Shown piece after piece: positions 45,322 to 55,769 of a stretch of DNA of 64,000 bases. The notes under the pieces were generated by a model that ran no database searches, was not told the origin of the DNA, and saw only the letters and a program-made list of their open reading frames with translations. This DNA comes from Sepiola atlantica (taxonomy: Eukaryota; Mollusca; Cephalopoda; Sepiida; Sepiolidae), in contig OY744517.1 in the NCBI GenBank assembly GCA_963556195.1, positions 152,263,882 to 152,327,881 of the forward strand, written 5' to 3'. The translations under genes and the position numbers were made by a program. Each line of letters starts with the position of its first letter. Within the stretch, counting starts at the first letter, position 1.

Positions 45322-45415
45322 TAATCATTCACAGACATACTAGTTCGTTGTATCGCAGCTCTTCATTATGGCTAGACGAGCAAGCGCTTCAAGCCAAGAT
45401 CAAAACTCGACTATA
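45322..45415. repeat. interspersed repeat shared with 14.93-15.03 kb
   Basis: Second copy of the repeat described at 14931. Confidence 0.6.
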
Positions 45416-45418
45416 TAT

Positions 45419-45470
45419 ACAGGGTGGTGCAAAAGTAGGTATACAGTGATACAAAAAGAGAAACTACGTA
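45419..45470. mobile_element. solo mariner-like terminal repeat
   Basis: TACAGGGTGGTGCAAAAGTA followed by GGTATACAGTGATACAAAA is a typical Tc1/mariner-group end. No matching inverted end was found within the next kilobase, so this is a truncated element. Confidence 0.45.
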
Positions 45471-45479
45471 TATATTATT

Positions 45480-46320
45480 CACTGCATTTATTATACAAAC
45501 AAAAGAATGTTGCATAAATCTGTCATGAAAAAGAATGTTTAATAATAAATATATGTAATAAGAAACCCTCATTTCTCAAGTACTCGAACTGCCTGCCAAT
45601 TTAATTAAAAGAATGAAAGGATATGATCTAAATTACATGCATTCTAGTTGAATAGAAATGAGTAAAAGTACAGGAATATTTATTTTACATCGCTTTGACT
45701 CAAATATAATAGCTCACCAAATTCGACTGATAACATACGAATACTAAGGCGATCTAATTTAATTTGCCGACTCAGCATTTGCGATTGCTAAATTATTCTG
45801 TTAACATTATATCTATTGTTTAGTAAACATTCTTTTCTATCGTCATTGCTTGTTGGAATTTTCCCCAAACTCTTATATTTTCAAGAAATACAAAAGATTA
45901 TATATATTGAACGACCGACACAAACACTACATTATTATGTATTATAATAAAGATTATGATTTTTATATATAAAACGACCTTTCATGCTCGAGACAGTTGC
46001 AATCCCCAGTAAAGATGACAACGCAGAGCGGTCAAGAGTATTAGTGAAAGCAATACAGTAGATACGATAGAACCCGAACCCGAACCCGAACTCGAAACCT
46101 GTAACCACTACTGCAAAGTACTTGCATTAGCAGCCATCGAAAAATAGTAAAATAGACATCAAATACTCTAATAATCTTGAAAATGTGTATTAGTAATAAA
46201 CATCAAGATGGTGACTAGGTGTCGGTTGTGGATTGGGGTACAAAATGGTTCATTTCTTTTAATCCTGTAAAAGAAACAGCTCGCGTTTTTCAATCGTAGG
46301 CGTGTCTGTTTTCTTCCTGA
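45480..46320. other. unassigned AT-rich sequence
   Basis: A short (CGAACC)4 run lies at 46071-46096. No gene. Confidence 0.45.
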
Positions 46321-46321
46321 A

Positions 46322-46960
46322 ATGTTCATGGATGGCTCTATTCTTGATGAGAAATCGACTCTGAAACTTCTTTTTTTCCTCATCAAACCTTTTTTTGGAG
46401 TTAACAATTTAGAACCATTGCTCTTTCTGTTTCTCGTAAAGTCAGTTCTCTCTATCGCTGTAAACCCTTTTTTACACCTAAGTCTCTTCTCTTTTCTACA
46501 AATCTACTATTAGACTTTGTATGGAGTACTGTCGCCATATTTCTGCTGGTGAATTTGAGGGTTTTTGATGATGTTCAGAAGCATATCTGTAATTAGATTG
46601 GTCCTACACTTTCTTGTCTGCACCGCCTCTCTCTTTCACAGACGTGATGTTGCTAGTCTCAGTCTTTTCTATATATACTATTATGTGTTTTAAAGAGTTT
46701 TCTGATGTATTCCCTTCTTCCTTTGTTCCAGCTCGTTTTACTCGTTGTCTTCACAAATTCACTGTTTTGATACCTTTTTATAATACAGCTTTTATTTCGG
46801 TTGCTTTTTACCAAAAACTTTCATCCTACCGCCTTTTTTTTCTCCTGCCTTTTCAAGATTAAGGCCACTATGCATCTCTTGTATTTGCGATAATCAGCTT
46901 TCGTTAGTTTAGCTCCTTACATCAAAGAGCTTCATGCCTTGTCTGAAGCGATTTCCAATA
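46322..46960 (+). pseudogene. LINE RT C-terminal half, second subfamily
   Basis: Frames in order give MDGSILDEKSTLKLL, LYRCKPFFTPKSL-like text, LCMEYCRHISAGEF, DVQKHIC, LHRLSLSQT/HRRDVASLSLFY and FVPARFTRCLHKFTVLIPFY. A TAF-rich C-terminus and a 3' UTR containing GCTCCTTACATCAAAGAGCT follow. The CRHIWAG...VQK...SHRRDVASLSLFY order matches the 27-28 kb LINE. Its 3' UTR recurs at 55.7 kb. It ends in a short (TA)n at 46960. Confidence 0.72.
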
Positions 46961-46979
46961 TATATATATATATTACGGA

Positions 46980-47331
46980 TAATTGTGTAATTTTCATGGT
47001 TTTTATTCGTCACATCGACAGAAAATAGAAAATATATAACATGCTTCGTTTAACTAATGAGGATATGTGTACATTTTGATGCGTTTTTTATCCATCCGTC
47101 TAATCACTACTGATCTCTATATCAAATGTGACTAACGAATGGGGCGAGAAGTTATTGGAGGATAGGAATGGGGGTTGTGCAATCATTAAACACAACATTC
47201 TCATCATCTACAGGTTGTGAGTTTGGGTAGAGTCGTTCAGGTGTATAATCTTATAGATATATCTTACTCTCGATATTAATGAAATACACAAAGAAATAAA
47301 GGTATACGAAAAGCAGATATAAACAATACAA

Positions 47332-47362
<31 letters not shown>

Positions 47363-48170
47363 TCAAGTATACACAATTCAGATATAACAGTGGAAGAAAT
47401 TGAGAAACTGTTATGTTGTGAAATCGTGGCGATACGAAAAGTTCGTTGCTTAAATTGAGTGTGATAGATGTGTTATGAGGCGGCGACTGCCTATTGCAAG
47501 ACATAAGTGTGCCTGGCTATAGTAGAACGTATGCGTGGCAGTGGTGTGTGTGTGAAAAGCTTAATAGTAAGATCGAGATTTCTCAAAGTAAGTATGCTAA
47601 ATAAATAAATCATATTGTAAAAATGCTGTTGTTTTTTATACAAAGGAGTATAATTAACTTTTAAATAGAAACCTTTTATAACTAGTCACAATAAAGAGTA
47701 AAAGAATTAAGATGCTCGATTTTAAACGATAAAAAACGATGTCAAAAAGACTAAAACTGATGGTAATTGTTTTAAAGACTAATTTAGAAATGGGGATCTG
47801 ATTAGATAAAGGAAATCTATGAGGACACAACAAAACAGGAGAAATGATGAAAAGAAATTGTAACTTGAAAACGAGGCTGAGGTCAGCGTGAATGGTTATG
47901 GAAAACATGAAAAAAAAGCAACGGGAAAATGATTAAAGCAGAGATGAAAGCACAAAATACCGACAGATTTTGATAAAATGACTAAAGGTCTGCTTAGAAG
48001 GATTTGGGGGTAAACCGACAAGGAAAAGGGGTTTCGTTTGGAATTGTATGAAAATAAACAAATGATGAATCAGACACACGGTTTCATGTGTAAGCGGGAT
48101 TGTACAGATGAAAGGAAGGAAAATGGGGCGAAAGTGTTGAGTGGAAGAAATGATTGATATTCCGTCATCC
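46980..48170. other. unassigned sequence
   Basis: A short (TA)n at 47337-47362. Purine-rich sequence at 47640-48140 has no coding features. Confidence 0.4.
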
Positions 48171-48171
48171 A

Positions 48172-48174
<3 letters not shown>

Positions 48175-48220
<46 letters not shown>
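48175..48220. repeat. (TA)n array
   Basis: A dinucleotide array. Confidence 0.95.
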
Positions 48221-48227
<7 letters not shown>

Positions 48228-48652
48228 TTTAATTTTGCATTCCAATGACCATTGGAAATCAATCTCAAACCATAATGTCCACTTGTTCTTACAATCTCTT
48301 TATTTCCGTATTTCGATGAAATATTGTTTCTTCATTCATCTTACACTCAGAAATGTTTGTTTTCAAATTTAATACACATTTTTCTTACACGTGTTTCATA
48401 GCAAGTCAAGATAAATGTATTTTTAGTCCAACTTTGCCAATCATCAGAGAGTAGTAGTGGTATATATATTGGAATCGTGAAAAAACATATATTACATCAA
48501 AACAAAGGAGATTTTACATGCGACTATTCGACAGAAATCCTCGATGGACCATCCGAAAAATTGAAAATAAATTTGTTTTAATTTACCAAACAGAATCATT
48601 CCATGTTCTTTAAAAACGCTTGTCTTAATGAAAATATACTGCCTAAATACAC

Positions 48653-48656
<4 letters not shown>

Positions 48657-48708
<52 letters not shown>
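48657..48708. repeat. (TA)n array
   Basis: Abuts the 5' truncation of PLE-C. Confidence 0.95.
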
Positions 48709-48712
<4 letters not shown>

Positions 48713-48716
48713 AAAC

Positions 48717-49879
48717 AAAAACAAAACGGTCAACATGCAATCCACAAGAAACAGTATTATGGAGAAATATTTCTATCTAGTATTTATGGAGTTCTTTTTA
48801 GATGTCACTTTAAACTTAAATGAAAATACTTACGAACAAGATTTAAAAGATAACGCTAATCCAATATACAATAACCCAAAGTTCAACTTCCCCCAATAAC
48901 TATAAAACAGATTCCTAATTCTATCGAACACAGGCTTATCAATAACTGCAGACACGAAAATGTATTTACAAAATCGAGCTACATTTACAATATAGCTCTT
49001 AAAAATAGGGTTACCATAATATCGAAATTAAATATAAGAAACAACAGGCCAATAATTATAATAAAATTAGAAATAAAAGAAAAAGAAATATAATCTGGTA
49101 TATAATCTTATAATCAGATGCTTAAAACTAAACTGGGCAAGAAATTCCTAAATCTCATTGAGAATCACTTCCCTGTAACCAATCCCCTGCATGAAATATC
49201 CAATCAAAATAACTTAAAACTGTCTTACAGCTGCTGCGAAAACATACAAATGATAATCAAGTCACACAATAACAAAATACTTAAGGAAAAAAGTAAAGAA
49301 AAAATAATAACAAAATACGTAAAAAGTGACTAATATAATAAAAATAACACTAAGAAAAACAATAATATAACAACTACAAATAGTAATAAACCAAACTCTA
49401 ATTAAAGTCACCCAAATAGAAATGAAACGTTAGTAAGGAAAATAAAAACTCTAACTGCATAACTCGTACACTTGGTCCACTACCAAATAATTGTCTAACC
49501 AAAAGTTTGTTTATCAAGCCACAATATTTGCCAAATAAAGACCGAATAACAAGAAGTAGTACGTGGATATGACCTCCCTAGATTTTAATACCAAATATTA
49601 CGACAACAAAAGCACATTTCAAAACAAAGAACGACGAATAAAAACAGCGCTAGCGAACTATTACTTGGAGCTAAAAGAAAGCGGACGCTCATCAATAATC
49701 AAATGGAAAATGATACAACAGGCCATTACATGTAGAAGGTTAGACGACCCGTGAAGATTATGTCTGAATGAGAAATTTGAAATTATAAATTTTAAAGACC
49801 CCAAAAATATATTAAACTGTAGAAGTGAAATAGCAAACAACTGCTTACATAGAATAACATTTACGTTAGGTGAACAATA
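48717..49879 (+). pseudogene. PLE-C: Penelope-like element RT thumb plus GIY-YIG domain
   Basis: Begins just after a (TA)n array. Pieces in order are FFLDVTLNLNENTYE (about 48785-48835), NPIYNNPKFN and KLGKKFLNLIENHFPVTNPL (about 49126-49185). Then come NLKLSYSCCENIQMIIKSHN and the endonuclease YVDMTSLDFNTKYYDNKSTF (from about 49557), where Asp replaces the Gly of YVGMT. WKMIQQAITCRRLDDP follows, then a TGA in place of CGA (49752-49754), and in the same frame RLCLNEKFEIINF, then SEIANNCLHR to TAA at 49879. The order and motifs match PLE-A, the same YRDD-type lineage. The catalytic RT palm is missing and the copy is dead. Confidence 0.85.
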
Positions 49880-50285
49880 AATAATGAATAAATAAACAAA
49901 CAAATAAATCAATAAAAAACTAAACTAAACAAAACTAAAACTTAAGATAGAAATACAAGCAAGCACGTGTTAAAATAAGGTCACCCATTATTTCGACACA
50001 ACAAAGAAACAGGGATGGGCTATTATATAGAAAACAGAACAATAGAATAGAAAGTAAAATCAACCGAACCTTTGTTTGTGAGAATCCCAACGATTAGATA
50101 ATGGAAACATTAACTCGTGAGAGGGAGTAGCAAATAATATGATTAGTAAACTAACTTGACTAAAAACCACGCGTATATATAAAAACACCCGGCAACACAA
50201 ACTCCATGCATTTTAGCCTGATGATTCCCTACAGGGATGAAACTCGGTAGCCTCTGTTTAGCTTAATTGCTATAAATATCTTTTC
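49880..50285 (+). mobile_element. PLE-C 3' non-coding region
   Basis: AC-rich non-coding sequence in PLE-C orientation, with a hammerhead-like hairpin near its end (50213-50256). Confidence 0.5.
50213..50256 (+). ncRNA. degraded hammerhead-like motif at PLE-C 3' end
   Basis: CTGATGA (50218-50224), stem II TCCC/GGGA with a TACA loop, and GAAA (50239-50242). Stem III would be CT/AG around CGGT. Position 16.1 is C instead of U and stem I is weak, so an active ribozyme is unlikely. Confidence 0.35.
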
Positions 50286-50652
50286 ATAACTTAATATATA
50301 TATATATAATTATATATTTTAAACATTTTAAATATTTAATTATATGTTTTTCATGTATTTCCATTGATATTAGCATTTTTAGTAAAATATGGTTGCATAG
50401 TGGGATGTTATGTCTCCAATATTGTCTGAATACATGGTTTTTGAACTAATACTGAAATATGATGTTCTTTTCTTAAATAACTTCTGTATGTGATGTTGTA
50501 AAGAGCGCTAATAAAGAGACGGTTTGGAGTTATCTAAAGTTAATACAAAATGACATTATTCCAAATTGTCTTTGAAACAGTTGTACGCCAAATAACCGTT
50601 ATGTTTCAATTGTTGAAATTGATAAAGATAATGTTCTAATTTCGTCGATCTC

Positions 50653-50655
<3 letters not shown>

Positions 50656-50721
<66 letters not shown>
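50656..50721. repeat. (TA)n array
   Basis: A dinucleotide array. Confidence 0.95.
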
Positions 50722-50726
<5 letters not shown>

Positions 50727-50771
50727 AAGTACACGATAAGACAGGAAAATGAAATGCCGTTGTAGACAAAA

Positions 50772-50904
50772 TGTTTGAAAAAAGAGACAAACGGAAAACA
50801 GGTTAAGATGAAGGAGAAAAACAATTATAAGAAACCGGTCAAATCTCTTGTTTTTGTTTTTCTCCTGCATTCTAACCTGTTTTCCGTTTCTCTCTTTTTC
50901 AAAC

Positions 50905-50905
<1 letters not shown>
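50772..50905. mobile_element. 134-bp palindromic MITE-like element
   Basis: Arms of about 57 bp. The left TGTTTGAAAAAAGAGACAAA continues CGGAAAACAGGTTA. The right end read inward is TGTTTGAAAAAGAGAGAAAC continuing GGAAAACAGGTTA. The loop is about 20 nt. It lies between two microsatellites. Confidence 0.8.
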
Positions 50906-50974
<69 letters not shown>

Positions 50975-50978
50975 GTGT
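50906..50978. repeat. (TA)n(TG)n array
   Basis: A short TA run followed by about 23 TG units. Confidence 0.95.
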
Positions 50979-50999
50979 ATATATACACATATACATAGG

Positions 51000-51900
51000 T
51001 ATTAATAAACGTGTATGTGTGTTTATTTTAAATTGGTTAGGAAAACATGAAGGAACTGGTTATAGAAAAAGGAACGAAAAAGTACACGATGGAAGCTAGG
51101 GCGAGCAATTAGGTCTATTGTTGTTGATGAAGCCTGCCCAGCACTGACCAAGTGTGCGGACGGAAACAATTCAGGCAATTGCTTCTCTCTCCTTTCCTTT
51201 CCCCGTTCTCTCTGCTCCCCAACAATACCAGACTTTTCGTCATTGCACTCTAGGAACGGACATTTCAGTCCAAGATCTACGTTCACATGGCAAACTGGTT
51301 CTTCTTGACCTTCACACACAACCGAAGACCAACGACTGAGAAGAGATTCGTGGTTTGCATAGAATTTAAAAAAAAAACGAAAAGTGTACAATGCTCTATT
51401 TTGCATTTTCTAAGGCTTTGCAGGTTGTCCGGAACTTTATCTCGTTCGACTTTCCGGCGTTTCGTCCGCCATCAATAGTAAAATTCGTCACACCAGGACA
51501 TGTCTGCGTTACCTGTGTTTAGAAAACGAGCTAACAGTTATTTATTTGGTGTCTTCTTATGCGTCCGTCAATCGGCAATATTTGTTTGAGTTAAAAATAA
51601 AAGGGGTCGATGAGGTATCCGCCAACAGTTGGCAATATTCCCTTTGTTGATATTCTCAATATAGACCTCATTGGACAAGATTCGGCCAAACTATCTTTGA
51701 ATTAAGCGGGAATAATTAATTCCTCTTCCCTTTGAGAAGAATGAAGATGCGTAGATGCAGGTCAGTTTAGAACTGGATTACATAAACATTACCCATAAGC
51801 AGTTATAAAACTCTTTTAGTAAAAAGCAACCAAAAGATGACAATTGAATTTGAATAAAGAGTGACCCTAAAAATGTTATCCAAGGAATCTACACTAAAAT
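51000..51900. other. unassigned sequence
   Basis: The longest frame is 127 codons on the minus strand (51023-51406). It has no domain, signal peptide or repeat I recognise and overlaps other frames, so I do not call it a gene. Confidence 0.4.
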
Positions 51901-51924
51901 GCATAATCTTTTCTGCAACCATCA

Positions 51925-52400
51925 TCGTCTTTGTTTTGAAAAATGATAACACTGACGGTATGGATAACATCCCTGCCGAAATCTATAAATCGAATGGACC
52001 GCTCTTGTATTCACAACTGCATCAATTTATTGTCAAAGTATAGGTACAAGAAGAAATACTAACTAATTTAACGGATGTTTTTATTATTCCATTTTAAAGA
52101 AAAATAGGAGAACGAACTGATTGTGGAAATTATAGAGGTAATACACTACTATAAATAGCTGGAAAGATATTGGCTCGTATCTTAACTAAGAGACTATCAC
52201 CTCTCGCTGAATATGCTTTACCCGAGTCACAATGTGGCTTTTGACCGGCTCATGGCACCAACATGATATTCAGTCTAAGGCAGCTACAGGAAAATACAGA
52301 GAGCAGCAGCAAACTCTATATTTGGCTGCAATCGTTTTAACAAAATCCTTCAATAGTGTAAGCCGTGAACTTATCTTGAAAATCAACCATATTTGATACA
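51925..52400 (+). pseudogene. LINE reverse transcriptase fragment (fingers/palm)
   Basis: GMDNIPAEIYKSNGPLLYSQ and LHQFIVKV are followed by stops, then GERTDCGNYRG, IAGKILARILTKRLSPLAEY, ALPESQCGF, HGTNMIFSLRQLQENTE and KSFNSVSRELILKI. This is the start of a LINE RT of the type with GIPAEIYK...NYRGISLLS...KILARIL. In motif A the usual DLTKAFD reads VLTKSFN, so both aspartates are lost. Stops and frameshifts are present, and the catalytic YADD region is absent. Confidence 0.82.
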
Positions 52401-52965
52401 AATAAGCAACAATCGTTATTTAATCGCCGTTAAATGAATGGTAACGAAGCGGTATCTCCGCATTCCTCAAAGCTCCCAAAATCGAGGCCTCACAACAAGA
52501 TGCACTGCAAGGTAAAATCCAGGGCCAACCTTGTTTTGTGTAGTCAGTTGCACGGAAGACGAACATACATGAGAAAAGTCGTCACTTTATTATATAGACG
52601 TTTCGATGAAAGAACAGAATAATTGACACTCAGGAACTCGTAAACCAAGAGAAGATGACAAAACCCGTTGAGTTTTAACACCTCGAAACGATGTATAACA
52701 CTTTTTTTTTTAAATCGTAAAATTCGTTTCCACATATTGAAACCAGGTGAGTTCCGTAGAGAATTTCATTCCAATGTGTTTGATATAAATTATATATTGT
52801 TATTCTTTTTCTTCACGACTTCTCGAATGCTAACTATTCTGAAATGTTAGCGACTGTTCTGTCTCTTGTTGGTCCCCCGATTTAAAAAATTGGGAGACCT
52901 ATGTTTTGAGGCATTTCCGTCCGTGTGTGTGTCCGTGTGTGTCCGTGTGTGTCCGTCCGGATTTT
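52400..52965. other. unassigned sequence
   Basis: No recognisable continuation of the LINE. A CpG-poor stretch leads into the satellite-like repeat, with CCGTGTGTGTCC units at 52920-52960. Confidence 0.4.
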
Positions 52966-52969
52966 TCTC

Positions 52970-53690
52970 CGCAACCATCCATTGAATTTCTCTGAAATTT
53001 TGCATGAAGGTGTAACTTTTTTTCAGGTTAGAAAGTGGCATTCTCCGATTTTTGAAAAAAAAATCTGGTTATCCTCCCAGGGGGTAAAAAGTCCCCGAAA
53101 TGGCAAAAAAATGACATTTTCTGCCCCATGACTTTTCATCCATCCATTCAATTTCTCTGAAACTTGACCAAAATGTGCAGGCAATTGTTCCTAATAGAAA
53201 CTAAGTATCGCTGACCTTGGACAAAGTCTGGTTCGCGCCCCCATGGGGTCACAGTGCCCCTAAAATGGCAAAAGATTACCCTTTCCACCCATAACGTTTG
53301 ATCCATACATTCAATTTTTCTGAAATTTCTCTGAAATTTTGCATGAAGTTGTAACTTTGGTCAGGTTAGAAAATGACATTCTCCGATTTTGGGAAAAAAA
53401 TCTGGTTAGCCCCCTAGGGGGTCAAAGGGCCTCGAAATGGCCGAAAATTATATTTTTTGCTACATAACTTTTCATCCATCCATTGCAAAAAATGACCCTT
53501 TTCCTCCATAACGTTTGATCCATCCATTGAATTTTTCTGAAACATGGCCAAAATGTAGAGGCAATTGTTCTTGATATAAAATGAGCATCCTTGACATCAA
53601 AAAAATTCTGGTTCGCGCTCCCAGGGGGTTAAAGGAGGGGGGAGGGTCAAAAATGCCCCAAATTGCCCAAATTTATTGCATTTTACACTC
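52970..53690. repeat. higher-order tandem repeat, A-B-A-B
   Basis: Units of about 150-190 bp alternate. A units (about 52975 and 53320) contain TCTGAAATTTTGCATGAAG, AGGTTAGAAA and CATTCTCCGATTTT. B units (about 53140 and 53510) contain TGAAACNTGNCCAAAATGT, AGGCAATTGTTC and CTGGTTCGCGC. Both types share CATCCATTGAATTT, CTGGTT..C.CCC..GGGG and a trailing AATGGC. A-to-A and B-to-B distances are about 340 and 380 bp. Confidence 0.85.
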
Positions 53691-53873
53691 GTCACATACA
53701 GAGGGGGGCCACGCATGCGCGGCTTGTATTTACACTGAATCTCGGAGATTTTTTCTCTTCCAAATCAAGCATTATAAGAATTCTAGCAAAGAATGATTAA
53801 AAACCTATGATTTTAACAAATGATACGAAGAAAATACAAATATTGTTTTCGAAAGCGATGCAAGAATAATAGT

Positions 53874-53986
53874 GTATTATTTGGATCATACCATCTACAA
53901 GCCTCATCTTGTTTGCTATTCTCACAACGTTGCCGAAACGTTGTTAACAATAACGATCAATAGTATTCAAATCCAAATAATACAAG
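53874..53986. repeat. short inverted repeat with ACAACGTT core
   Basis: GTATTATTTGGAT and its exact complement (about 53970-53983) enclose ACAACGTTGCCGAAACGTTG. Confidence 0.6.
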
Positions 53987-54443
53987 TTATCAATCCTGAT
54001 CTAAAAATTTCCGAGACAATAACGTGTAATTGTTTCTGTGTGTCGTATTCAAGACTCACAAGTGAAGAGGATGTATTTGAAGGGAGTGTCGGAAATTCCA
54101 TTCGTTTGCTGACGTAATGAGGTCAAAGTTGACTTGTACACAAATGAAGCCAACGTTGAGCGTTACACCCATCACATCTGTTCTTAAATTTAACATAAAT
54201 TGATCATTAAGTTAAAGTTTTACAATTTCAATCGGTTTTTATCTTTATTCCATTAGTTCTGAAATGAATATTCCTGAGGTGCGTAATTAGCCTAATTGAT
54301 AATATCGGAGAATATGTAATGGGCTATGCCTAGTCCAAATTCTATCGGATCTAGTGTTGTCATTTACTTTTTTAATACTGTTGAGAAATGTATGAATTTA
54401 CAGCACAACAACTTGCCACAGATCTCTCTGTGGCGTTATACTC

Positions 54444-54680
54444 GTCGAGATTCGCCTCTTCTGTCGGGTGAAGTATGGTCCAGCTTAGTCCTGGGAGGTT
54501 TACCCTGCCAGGCATTAGCTCGTCCTCGTGAGAACGGGGTGATCGTCTGAGGCGCTCATACCTAGTCCTGCCAACAAGTCTGCTATTTCTACAGAGTCAG
54601 GGTGCGCCCTCGGCGTGATGGATTTTTCCTTACTTTTCTATCTTGTCTCACGTCATCCTGCGGTGAGAAGGAGGTAAATA
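54444..54680 (+). mobile_element. U2-headed SINE family, copy B (diverged)
   Basis: Aligns with copies A and D at GTCCTGGGAGGTTTACCCTG, GTCTGAGGCGCTCATACC and the terminal hairpin (TCTCAC...GTGAGA). It ends AGGTAAATA like copy A (AGGTAAATA). The U2-derived head survives only as GTGAAGTATGGTC. Confidence 0.65.
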
Positions 54681-54777
54681 TCTTATTTCTGTTGTTTGTT
54701 TCACACTCGCTGAGTATCAGTTCTCAGCACTTATGCCGACAGTAGGAACTACCTTGACAGCAACACACTTTTCATTT

Positions 54778-55012
54778 CTGGGATGAAATATGATCCATCT
54801 AGATCCTAAGAGGTACACCCTCCCAGGAAGTACCCCCTATCTTTGAGGGAGCGTTGGTTTGTTGCCGACTGCTTGACCCGTACCTTCTGTGTTATGCCGA
54901 GAGTCCGTTCTTGACTATTTTTGTATCCATCCAAGGTGTCCCTCGAGGGAGCTGGCTATCTCGGTCTTCCTGCCTTTTGTCACATCTTGCTTAAGCGGAA
55001 AGCAAGCAAATA
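54778..55012 (+). mobile_element. U2-headed SINE family, copy C (diverged)
   Basis: Shares AGGTACACCCTCCCAGG, the internal hairpin GTTGG-TTTGTTG-CCGAC and the terminal hairpin CTTGC...GCAAG, ending CAAATAA. It lies about 100 bp downstream of copy B in the same orientation. Confidence 0.7.
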
Positions 55013-55019
55013 ACAACTT

Positions 55020-55550
55020 GTCTTAAATCAGTTGTATACAATAAATATTTTACAACTATCAGGCAAATATCAACTTGAGTTTAATTTTACATTATAATAA
55101 GTGGTTATCTACCAGTGGTCGACAGAACGGTGGTTATTCCAGCAACATTTTGAAAGTCCGTCAAAAAATGGGACAATATTTCAATTTTTATGAAGCAGTT
55201 TAAACATGAATGAAAAAACCTCATCATATATCTTGCGACAACAGTTTGAAAGTAAAATTTGAGTCATCTTTATCAAGACCTCATTTTTTTTTATCTATAT
55301 CAAAAATGGATACTCATCACTATAAAAAAGCAATGAAAATGTTGATTCAATTTTAAACAAAATATTTATGTGAAAAGACATTTTCATCTGTCACAGCAAT
55401 TAAAACTCAATACTGGTCTCGACTTTTAAAAAGACAGGACATCACGTGTCTCAGTGATGTCATCGGAGCCAAAATTCACAAACTTATTTTAAACAAACAT
55501 AAAAAATATCACACTAAAAGAGTAGAAAGTGGACCTTGGTTAACTTTCGG
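55020..55550. other. unassigned AT-rich sequence
   Basis: No gene or repeat family recognised. Confidence 0.4.
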
Positions 55551-55559
55551 CAGCCTCGT

Positions 55560-55765
55560 AACTCTCGTTTCCCTTATTTTGTTCTTTAGTCCTCACATTC
55601 AATGAGCGATGTTTCTGACAAAAGGGAAATAATTGCTGTTTTCTGTGTTTGAATTTATCCATCTAACTCTGATCGTTGGCTATTTTTTTTACTATGAAGT
55701 AATATTATTAGCTCCTTACATCAAATGGCTTCATGCCTTGTCTGGAGCGATTTTCATTAAAAAAA
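55560..55765 (+). repeat. LINE 3' UTR-like segment shared with 43.9 and 46.9 kb
   Basis: 55568-55615 matches 43945-43995, and 55708-55755 (GCTCCTTACATCAAATGGCT, TCATGCCTTGTCTGGAGCGAT) matches 46910-46955, the 3' end of the 46.3-kb LINE. It is probably a heavily truncated copy. Confidence 0.65.
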
Positions 55766-55769
55766 CAAA

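Noticed and set aside
46071..46096. Telomere-like repeat
   Set aside because: Only about four CGAACC units, too short and not the metazoan TTAGGG sequence.
51023..51406. 127-codon minus-strand frame
   Set aside because: Overlaps two plus-strand frames and shows no domain, codon bias or neighbour that supports a gene.
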